The notes under the pieces were generated by a model. The model worked only from the letters and a program-made list of their open reading frames with translations. It searched no databases and had not been told where the DNA came from. Positions 1 through 5,536 of a stretch of 11,902 bases of DNA are shown here, piece after piece. The stretch lies in assembly GCA_016763235.1 (NCBI GenBank), contig JAESUE010000029.1:1-11902 (forward strand), given 5' to 3'. This stretch comes from Pseudomonadales bacterium. Lineage in GTDB: Bacteria > Pseudomonadota > Gammaproteobacteria > Pseudomonadales > UBA3067. The position numbers and the translations under genes were made by a program. Each line of letters begins with the position of its first letter. Position 1 is the first letter of the stretch.

Positions 1-102
1 GTTAAAAAATGATCATTTATACCTATAAACTCACATTTTTCGCCTTGTTCTGCTCAAATTTGAACGCAACCTGAACAGTTACAGAGTTCGCTGAGGTGTT
101 AC
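1..102 (-). repeat. MITE-like element copy A (141-bp class, cut by window edge)
   Basis: This is the last 102 bp of the long form of a dispersed element. It corresponds exactly to positions 40-141 of the complete copies at 5307-5447 and 8046-8186. By hand count it differs from the 5307 copy at about 8 of 102 positions. It ends at 102 with ...GGTGTTAC and carries the characteristic second GTTAC 20 bp further in (79-83). The interior palindrome AAATGATCATTT is at 7-18. Strand is given with the double-GTAAC end as 5'. No ORF is present. It lies 56 bp downstream of rnhB, before whatever gene follows (dnaE would be usual, but it is not visible). The other end and any target duplication are outside the window. 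Confidence 0.9.
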
Positions 103-158
103 CAAAACGGCACGAAAAACTTAAACCAACAAATTGCCAGATGAAAACCTGAAGTCAA

Positions 159-818
159 TCAGCTCAGCAGCTTTTTAACCGGCCCAAAAGAGCGGCGATG
201 TATCGGCAGCGGACCAAGTCTCTCTAAAACTTCACGATGAAACTTCGTCGGGTAGCCCTTATGCTGTGCGATTCCATACTCAGGGTACTGTTCGTGCAGT
301 TCGAGCATTTCCTGATCCCTTGCCACCTTTGCCAAAATTGAGGCCGCACTGATAGCGGGAATGATCAAATCACCTTTCACCACTGTTTTAACCGCGCAAT
401 CCAAATCAGGGGAACGATTGCCATCCACCATCGCTAAATCTACCGTGACAGACTCAGCTAATGAAAGCGACTGAAACGCACGTTTCATCGCCAATAAGCT
501 AGCATGGAGAATATTTATGCTATCGATCTCTTCTACTTCGGCGCGCCCAAGAGACCACGCCAAAGACTTCTCCTTAATTTCTATTGCCAAAGCATTACGG
601 CGCTTCTCTGACAACTTTTTAGAGTCCGTTAGGCCGATGATGGGCTTTTCTGGGTTTAAAATAACCGCAGCCGCCACAACAGCCCCCAACAGTGGCCCTC
701 GCCCAACTTCATCCAAACCGGCAATAATTTTACCCGCTGCAAACTGTGCGTCATAGTCATCACGAATTCGCTGGTGGTATCGTGCTAATTCACGCGCTTT
801 GCTTTCACTGCTAGTCAC
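159..818 (-). CDS. rnhB: Ribonuclease HII
   Basis: RNase HII cleaves the RNA strand of RNA/DNA hybrids and nicks 5' of single ribonucleotides in DNA, starting ribonucleotide excision repair in the cytoplasm. The 219-residue product shows the family's GLDEVGRGPL motif at 34-43 (catalytic D36, E37), then DSKKLSEKRR at 65-74, VDGNRSP at 131-137 (D132), VVKGD at 146-150 (D150), SAASILAKV at 158-166 and a C-terminal HRRSFGPVK. The four acidic residues match the DEDD set of E. coli RNase HII. The start is GTG at 816-818 and overlaps the lpxB TGA as GTGA, with AGGT a few bases upstream, which suggests translational coupling. About 33 residues precede GLDEVGRG, some 18 more than in the E. coli protein; this N-terminal stretch is charged and could be a real extension or an early start call. 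Confidence 0.96.
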   Translation of the reverse strand: MTSSESKARELARYHQRIRDDYDAQFAAGKIIAGLDEVGRGPLLGAVVAAAVILNPEKPIIGLTDSKKLSEKRRNALAIEIKEKSLAWSLGRAEVEEIDSINILHASLLAMKRAFQSLSLAESVTVDLAMVDGNRSPDLDCAVKTVVKGDLIIPAISAASILAKVARDQEMLELHEQYPEYGIAQHKGYPTKFHREVLERLGPLPIHRRSFGPVKKLLS

Positions 819-2008
819 AATTTACCTATCAATTTCAGTACTGCTTCAGCGGCAAGGCAATCACCATCTCTGCGCAGCACGTGATGAATTGCTGAAAATT
901 CTTCCAGCAGTATCTGTTCATTTTCAGCAGTCATAACATTCAATAAAGTCGCTCCAAGCCGCTCAGCAGTCACCTGGTCTTGAATAAGCTCCGGCACTAG
1001 CTCCTTGCCTGCCAACAGGTTCGGCAAGGATATATGCGCTGTTTTTATCATGCGGGAAATAATTGCATGCGTAAAAGCATGCCACCGATATGCCACCACC
1101 ATCGGTTTTTTAAGCAGCATGGCTTCTAAAGTGGCCGTACCTGAAGCAACAAGTACCGCATCACTGGCCGCCATCACCTCATGGGCCTGCCCTTCTACAA
1201 TACGAATAGGCAAAGATTGTGTTTCATCATTCATTAACTGTAGGAGTTGGATTTTTCTTGCTGCGTTCGCGGCAGGAATAATAAACTCAAGGTCGGGCTG
1301 ATGCTGTAAACACCATTTAATTGCTTCTATGAAAACCGGAGCCATGTATTTGATTTCACTGGAACGGCTACCCGGCAAAACGGCGATTAGGCGTTGATTT
1401 TCCGCGTAACCATAGGAAAGCCGCGCTGTTTTCTCGGCTTTTTCCAGAGGAATACAATCTGCCAAGGGATGGCCAACAAAACGAACAGGTACATCGTGTT
1501 TTTCATAAAAACGCGCTTCGAATGGCAGCAGCGTTAACATCAGATCTACTGCCTTGGCAATTTTTTTGATTCGCCCTTGCCGCCAAGCCCAAACGGAGGG
1601 GCTAACATAATGAACCGTCTTTACGCCGCCCGCGTGCAGAGCGCTCTCAAGATTCAGATTAAAATCTGGCGCGTCAATACCAATAAAAACATTAGGAGGA
1701 TAGGTTAAAAAGAGTTTTCGAAGTTTTTTTCTGATTCCCAATAGTTCGGGTAAACGTTTCAGAACATCAACAATCCCCATGACTGCCAGTCTTTCCATAG
1801 GAAAAAGGCTATGAAAGCCTTCCGCAATCATTTTGTCACCGCCAATTCCCACAAAATGAGCGTGAGGATAGTGTTTTTTGATTTCACGCATTAGGCCAAC
1901 GCCCAGCGTATCACCAGACATTTCCCCCACCACTATTCCTATTGTAAGAAAAGAGTTCGGGGTAGAAGGGGTATTTGGCAAGTTCATATCAGGAGTTTGA
2001 TTTTTCAT
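815..2008 (-). CDS. lpxB: Lipid-A-disaccharide synthase
   Basis: LpxB is a peripheral inner-membrane glycosyltransferase that joins UDP-2,3-diacylglucosamine and lipid X (2,3-diacylglucosamine 1-phosphate) to form the beta-1',6-linked lipid A disaccharide. The 397-residue protein has VGEMSGD at 27-33, FIGIDAPDFN at 108-117, SPSVWAWRQGR at 136-146, the nucleotide-binding LPGSRSSEIK at 211-220 and ASGTATLEAML at 288-298, all in family order. The ATG at 2008 gives about 12 residues more at the N terminus than E. coli LpxB. Its Shine-Dalgarno match is weak (AGGA about 14 nt upstream). The in-frame ATG at codon 8 has none, so the longer start is kept. It lies 51 bp after lpxA and overlaps the rnhB start by 4 nt. 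Confidence 0.97.
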   Translation of the reverse strand: MKNQTPDMNLPNTPSTPNSFLTIGIVVGEMSGDTLGVGLMREIKKHYPHAHFVGIGGDKMIAEGFHSLFPMERLAVMGIVDVLKRLPELLGIRKKLRKLFLTYPPNVFIGIDAPDFNLNLESALHAGGVKTVHYVSPSVWAWRQGRIKKIAKAVDLMLTLLPFEARFYEKHDVPVRFVGHPLADCIPLEKAEKTARLSYGYAENQRLIAVLPGSRSSEIKYMAPVFIEAIKWCLQHQPDLEFIIPAANAARKIQLLQLMNDETQSLPIRIVEGQAHEVMAASDAVLVASGTATLEAMLLKKPMVVAYRWHAFTHAIISRMIKTAHISLPNLLAGKELVPELIQDQVTAERLGATLLNVMTAENEQILLEEFSAIHHVLRRDGDCLAAEAVLKLIGKL

Positions 2009-2059
2009 TAAAGTGTCTCAATCCTGCGCAGAACAACAGCGCACTTCCAGTATTAGACA

Positions 2060-2830
2060 TTAACGGGTAATGCCACGCTCACTTTTTTCCAGTGACTCGA
2101 TAAAAATCTGTACTTTGGCGCTACCAGAATATTGTTCTTTGAGAAGTTCTATGGCCTTGGCAATGGTATTCTTCTGACGATAAACAATCTTGTATGCCTG
2201 CCGCAGATCAGAGATTTCTTCTTGCGAGAAGCCTTTTCGTCTCATGCCCTCAAAATTCATTCCATGAGCAGAGGCGGTATCACCACTAACCATCACGTAA
2301 GCCGGTACATCCTTAACAATAACGCTATTAATGGCTGACATGCTGTGAGCACCAATTTGACAAAACTGATGCACGCGCGAGAAACCACCAAAAATAACAG
2401 CATCTCCAACCTCTACATGACCAGCCAGTGCGGTATTATTTGCCAGAATAATATTATTGCCCACCACGCAGTCGTGCGCGATATGAACATAGGCCATAAT
2501 GAGATTATCGCTACCGATCTGGGTCAAACCCTGATCTTGCACTGTGCCACGATGAATCGTGGCACATTCTCGGATTTGGTTGTTATCTCCAATAACCAAG
2601 CGAGTCGGCTCACCGTTGTATTTGAGATCCATGCAATCTTCACCAATAGAAGAAAACTGAAAGATACGATTGTTCTGCCCTATCTCTGTTGGCCCCTTAA
2701 TCACAACGTGAGAAGCTACACGAGTACCTTTAGAGATTCTCACACTTGGACCAATCAAGCTCCACGGGCCGATTTCAACACCTTCATCAATCTCGGCTTT
2801 AGAGTCTACAATTGCCTGTGGATGAATCAA
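2060..2830 (-). CDS. lpxA: UDP-N-acetylglucosamine O-acyltransferase
   Basis: LpxA catalyses the first step of lipid A synthesis, moving a 3-hydroxyacyl chain from ACP to the 3-OH of UDP-GlcNAc in the cytoplasm; it is a homotrimeric left-handed beta helix. Hexapeptide repeats are visible through roughly residue 190. The AHIAHDC-type motif appears as VHIAHDC (115-121) with catalytic His119, followed by HQFCQIGAH at 154-162 and a helical C-terminal tail. Length is 256 residues against 262 in E. coli. The start is TTG at 2828-2830, only 2 nt after the fabZ TGA. An AGGAAGG ribosome site sits 7 nt upstream, inside the end of fabZ, so this start is well supported. The residue aligned with E. coli G173, the acyl-length ruler, is Ile167, which suggests a chain shorter than C14. 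Confidence 0.97.
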   Translation of the reverse strand: MIHPQAIVDSKAEIDEGVEIGPWSLIGPSVRISKGTRVASHVVIKGPTEIGQNNRIFQFSSIGEDCMDLKYNGEPTRLVIGDNNQIRECATIHRGTVQDQGLTQIGSDNLIMAYVHIAHDCVVGNNIILANNTALAGHVEVGDAVIFGGFSRVHQFCQIGAHSMSAINSVIVKDVPAYVMVSGDTASAHGMNFEGMRRKGFSQEEISDLRQAYKIVYRQKNTIAKAIELLKEQYSGSAKVQIFIESLEKSERGITR

Positions 2831-2832
2831 GC

Positions 2833-3270
2833 TCAGGCCTTCCTATCCGCACACATAATTATTGCTCTAGCAGCAAGCTCACCATCAACAGAAGCTTCGC
2901 ACTCAAATTTCCAAATACCGCGCTTTTCATTTAAAATTTTTGCTTTCATCATTAGCCGATCACCAGGAATCACCTGCCTTTTAAATCGAGCATTGTCTAC
3001 GCCAACAAAAAGATAGATAGACCCTTCGCTTGGCTTTTTATCCATCGTTTTAAAGCCAAGAAGCCCAGCAGTTTGCGCCATGGCTTCAATGATCATCACA
3101 CCAGGAAAAACGGGGTGATCAGGAAAGTGTCCTTGGAATACGGATTCATTAAAGGTCATATTTTTATACGCAACAATAGACTCCCCTAGCTCCAACTCTA
3201 AAACTCTATCAACCAAAAGAAACGGATACCGCTGGGGAAGGTATTCTCGTATTTCATTTATATCCATCAT
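2833..3270 (-). CDS. fabZ: 3-hydroxyacyl-[acyl-carrier-protein] dehydratase
   Basis: FabZ dehydrates (3R)-hydroxyacyl-ACP to trans-2-enoyl-ACP in fatty acid elongation. It competes with LpxA and LpxD for the same hydroxyacyl-ACP pool, which is why it sits between them. The 145-residue hot-dog-fold protein begins with a typical EIREYLPQRYPFLLVDRV segment (6-23) and contains GHFPDHPVFPGVMIIEAMAQ at 47-66, with catalytic His48 and Glu62. Two consecutive ATGs open the gene (3268-3270 and 3265-3267); AGGT about 7 nt upstream favours the first. The stop is 2 nt from the lpxA start. Unlike the usual arrangement, 244 bp separate it from lpxD upstream. Confidence 0.97.
   Translation of the reverse strand: MMDINEIREYLPQRYPFLLVDRVLELELGESIVAYKNMTFNESVFQGHFPDHPVFPGVMIIEAMAQTAGLLGFKTMDKKPSEGSIYLFVGVDNARFKRQVIPGDRLMMKAKILNEKRGIWKFECEASVDGELAARAIIMCADRKA
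2838..2844 (-). promoter_or_regulatory. Ribosome binding site for lpxA, inside the fabZ 3' end
   Basis: The minus strand reads AGGAAGG, a strong Shine-Dalgarno match, 7 nt before the TTG at 2828-2830. It lies within the last codons of fabZ, so ribosomes ending fabZ pass straight over it. This decides the non-ATG start of lpxA and suggests coupled translation of fabZ and lpxA. Confidence 0.8.
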
Positions 3271-3514
3271 GAATAAAACCTAGCACCTATATTTAACGCT
3301 AAAAATTTGTTGCTTCCCCGACAAGAACGGACGTTAAGTATCGGAGCTATTAGCTCCCTTATACAATTTTCATCTCTCATCGGCAAAAATAAACAACCCG
3401 TGATCATTCTCTCAAGTCTATACTGTTTTTTCTTCGAACGGCATAACAAACGCTTGGCTCGCTAACTAGAACATCCAATACCAGATAGCAGGCATCTTGC
3501 TTAAATCGCCAAAA
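3271..3514. other. Long lpxD-fabZ intergenic gap with no recognised gene
   Basis: This 244-bp stretch has no copy of the repeat family found in the other long gaps. It holds a small perfect inverted repeat, GGAGCTA-T-TAGCTCC (3343-3357), with no following T-run on the minus strand. It also holds an open frame of 60 codons (3267-3449, TTG start) whose TGA overlaps the fabZ ATG as ATGA. That frame has no visible ribosome site at its start and no recognisable motif, so it is not called as a gene. The gap could hold a separate fabZ promoter or a decayed insertion; I see no convincing promoter. Confidence 0.5.
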
Positions 3515-4558
3515 CTAACTGTTAGCTTGGGATAATTTTTTTTCCAAGACTGAAACACGCTCAACCAAGGCATTTAACTTTCGAAAACGCGCCGCATTTT
3601 TCTGCCATTCGCGATTTACCATAACACCGCCAGTGCCCGAAGCGTATACACCCGGCTCTGCAATGCTTTTGCTAACCATACTCATCCCTTTTATATGGAC
3701 GTTATCCGCAATATCTACATGCCCTGCAATCGCCACTGCGCCGGCTATAGTACAATATCTTCCTATTTTAGTGCTACCCGCAATAGCCGTGGAACTCGCT
3801 ACGGCAGAGTAATCGCCGATGACTACGTTATGTCCAATCTGAATTTGATTATCAATGATAACGCCATCACCAATGACGGTGTCATCCAAAGCACCTCGAT
3901 CAATGGTGGTATTTGCGCCGATCTCCACGCCTTGCCCTATTCTCACTGAGCCGAATTGCTCTATTTTTTCCCAGCACCCCTCGTGGGGGGCATAACCAAA
4001 ACCGTCTGCCCCAATTACTGAACCGCTGTGAATAATAGATTGACTCCCCATTTCCACGCCGTGATAGAGGGTCACATTCGCGTACAAGTGACACTCATCT
4101 CCAAGCCTCACGTGCTTCCCCAGCACGCAACCAGGCCCGATAATCACACCCTCTCCTAATACAACACCCTCTTCAATGACTACGCCTGGGGCAATGGAAG
4201 CCGAAGCAGGAATAGTGGCTGAGTCAGCAATAATTGCTGCTGGATGCACACCAGGTTGATGATCATCGTTTCTGAATAGCCTGGATGCGCGTGCATAACC
4301 CCAATAGGGATCATCCATTACCAGCGCATCACATGGGCAGCTGGCAAGATTTTTTTGGGAGAGAATAAGCGCACCCGCTGAAGTGTCCTTCAAACTCTGG
4401 ATGTACTTTGAATTAGCCAAGAAACTCAGCTGATCCGAACTGGCTGAATGAAGAGTGGATAGTCCGATAATAACCTTATCGGCACACCCAACTAATTCCG
4501 CATCTAGGTACTCAGAAATATACCCTAAGGTAATGGGGCTGGTCTTTAGTGTGCTCAC
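3515..4558 (-). CDS. lpxD: UDP-3-O-(3-hydroxyacyl)glucosamine N-acyltransferase
   Basis: LpxD adds the second 3-hydroxyacyl chain, from ACP to the 2-amine of UDP-3-O-acyl-glucosamine, the third step of lipid A synthesis. The 347-residue protein has an N-terminal uridine-binding domain (about 1-100), then left-handed beta-helix hexapeptides (about 105-325) and a C-terminal helix with heptad-like spacing ending ALVERVSVLEKKLSQ. Catalytic His243 lies in QIGHNVVIGD (240-249), aligned with E. coli His239, and GADGFGYAP (183-191) is the conserved substrate-binding segment. The start is GTG at 4556-4558 with AAGAG about 9 nt upstream. It follows skp after 194 bp, 68 of which are repeat copy B. Confidence 0.97.
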   Translation of the reverse strand: MSTLKTSPITLGYISEYLDAELVGCADKVIIGLSTLHSASSDQLSFLANSKYIQSLKDTSAGALILSQKNLASCPCDALVMDDPYWGYARASRLFRNDDHQPGVHPAAIIADSATIPASASIAPGVVIEEGVVLGEGVIIGPGCVLGKHVRLGDECHLYANVTLYHGVEMGSQSIIHSGSVIGADGFGYAPHEGCWEKIEQFGSVRIGQGVEIGANTTIDRGALDDTVIGDGVIIDNQIQIGHNVVIGDYSAVASSTAIAGSTKIGRYCTIAGAVAIAGHVDIADNVHIKGMSMVSKSIAEPGVYASGTGGVMVNREWQKNAARFRKLNALVERVSVLEKKLSQANS

Positions 4559-4581
4559 AAATATTCGCTCTTAATTACCAA

Positions 4582-4625
4582 CTTTGCCGTCAAAGCTCTC
4601 AACTATTCACTTATCTGTATAAGTG
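4582..4625. other. Two small hairpin-forming inverted repeats upstream of lpxD
   Basis: CTTTG-CCGT-CAAAG (4582-4595) and CACTTAT-CTGT-ATAAGTG (4608-4625) are perfect stems of 5 and 7 bp with 4-nt loops, in the 5' untranslated stretch 24-67 nt before the lpxD start. Neither is followed by a T-run on the minus strand, so they are not clear terminators. They could shape leader RNA or be an operator, but nothing in the sequence says which. Confidence 0.4.
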
Positions 4626-4688
4626 TCTATACCGTTCCGTACTTGTAACTTTTGCGGTTTAAGCGCGCGCAGAAAATTACTTATTTTT

Positions 4689-4756
4689 GCAACACCTCAA
4701 TGAACTCTGTAACTGTTCAGATTGCGTTCAAATTTGAGCGTGAGCTGAATAGTTAC
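4689..4756 (+). repeat. MITE-like element copy B (68-bp class) at the skp stop codon
   Basis: This is a 68-bp short form starting GCAACACCTCAATGAAC and ending AATAGTTAC. Perfect 8-bp direct repeats TTATTTTT flank it (4681-4688 and 4757-4764), the mark of an insertion. A second GTAAC begins at 4709, and 4709-4756 is a 48-bp near-palindrome around AAATTT. In RNA from the + strand this folds into a 24-bp stem with one mismatch and four G-U pairs. Its last bases overlap the skp stop codon: minus-strand GTAA supplies the third base of the last Lys codon and the TAA. The double-GTAAC end is on the left, opposite to copies A, C and D. Confidence 0.93.
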
Positions 4757-5262
4757 TTATTTTTCTCGTTCAGCTTCAACGTTACCTTAAGAGTGATATC
4801 CATTTTAGGATCAAACTCCACCAATGCCTCTCGACGAAACACCACGTCATAGCCTTCTTCCTTCATGATTTCCTTAATTGCATCCTGTGCATCGCCTACT
4901 ACCGGCTGCAATAATTCCTGCTGTCGAGACTGAAGCCGGCGCTGCGACTCTTGGCTTAAAGCCTTAAGCTCATTGGTAACCTTCATGCCGTCTTCCTGCA
5001 GCTTACGCTTTTCTCCATCACCCATGATGGCCCAGTCACGTTGTTGCTGCTCTTTCAGCGCGGTAATTTTATTTTTGAGTTCTACAATTTTCTTCTGTTC
5101 AGCCGAAAACTCTTTTTTAAGTTTTGACTCAATCTCTTTTACCTTGTCGGCAGAGCGCATAGCCTTTTGAACATCGACTACGGCAAATTTTTTATCCGCT
5201 GCAGAAGACACTCCTGTGAAAAGCACCAAGCCAACCGCCAACCCCAAAGCCCATTTACGCAT
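4753..5262 (-). CDS. skp: Periplasmic OMP chaperone Skp (OmpH)
   Basis: Skp is a trimeric jellyfish-shaped periplasmic chaperone that holds unfolded outer-membrane proteins on their way from Sec to the Bam complex. The 169-residue precursor begins MRKWALGLAVGLVLF, a typical signal peptide with likely cleavage near residues 21-22. After that come FAVVDVQKAM (26-35) and a long charged, Lys/Glu/Gln-rich helical coiled-coil region (about 38-120), followed by EEGYDVVFRREALV. The ATG at 5260-5262 has a good AAGGAAAG site upstream. The stop lies in the terminal bases of repeat copy B, but comparing the two target duplications shows that the pre-insertion gene also ended AAA AAT AAG TAA, so the protein is unchanged. 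bamA precedes it by 274 bp, including copy C. Confidence 0.95.
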   Translation of the reverse strand: MRKWALGLAVGLVLFTGVSSAADKKFAVVDVQKAMRSADKVKEIESKLKKEFSAEQKKIVELKNKITALKEQQQRDWAIMGDGEKRKLQEDGMKVTNELKALSQESQRRLQSRQQELLQPVVGDAQDAIKEIMKEEGYDVVFRREALVEFDPKMDITLKVTLKLNEKNK

Positions 5263-5306
5263 GTCTATCTTTCCTTTGTATTAATCAAAATAACAGTATA
5301 AATCGT

Positions 5307-5447
5307 GCAACTACTCAGATCACACTCAAATTCGGGCATAACAGCGTTAAAAAGTGATCATTTATAAGTATAAACTCACATTTTTCGCCTTGTTCTACTC
5401 AAATTTGAACGCAATCTGAACAGTTACAGAACTTGCTGAGGTGTTAC
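5307..5447 (-). repeat. MITE-like element copy C (141-bp class) between bamA and skp
   Basis: This is a complete 141-bp element from GCAACTACTCAG to GGTGTTAC, flanked by perfect 8-bp direct repeats TAAATCGT (5299-5306 and 5448-5455). Read on the minus strand it starts GTAACACCTCAGCAAG, with a second GTAAC 20 nt in. From that inner GTAAC, the two arms pair over 28 consecutive positions in minus-strand RNA with no mismatch, using several G-U pairs. The minus strand is also the operon mRNA strand. The opposite strand would have A-C mismatches at those positions. It contains no ORF. It differs from copy D at about 21 of 141 positions by hand count. Confidence 0.94.
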
Positions 5448-5476
5448 TAAATCGTTTCGTTTACTCAAATACCTTA

Positions 5477-5512
5477 AGCAATCTCACCAATTTTCCCACC
5501 TAAGAGATTGCT
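5477..5512. other. Inverted repeat just downstream of bamA
   Basis: AGCAATCTC (5477-5485) and GAGATTGCT (5504-5512) form a perfect 9-bp stem with an 18-nt loop, beginning 24 nt after the bamA stop. No T-run follows on the minus strand (it reads TAAGGTATTTG), so a classical intrinsic terminator is not supported. It may be an mRNA 3'-end or processing stem, or a leftover of an older insertion. Confidence 0.45.
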
Positions 5513-5536
5513 CTACAATAAATCTTGGAAACAGCT

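Noticed and set aside
2345..3016. 223-codon plus-strand ORF across lpxA/fabZ
   Set aside because: It is entirely antisense to two clearly identified genes, has no recognisable domain, and is best explained as a shadow frame.
3267..3449. 60-codon ORF overlapping the fabZ start by ATGA
   Set aside because: It needs a TTG start with no visible ribosome site, is rich in Arg/Cys/Leu without a recognisable motif, and has no family I can name. It is noted in the gap description rather than called a gene.
4559..4688. Sigma-E or sigma-70 promoter upstream of lpxD
   Set aside because: TTGACG and TATA-like words are present but not at a workable spacing, and no GAACTT-N16-TCTGA match was found.
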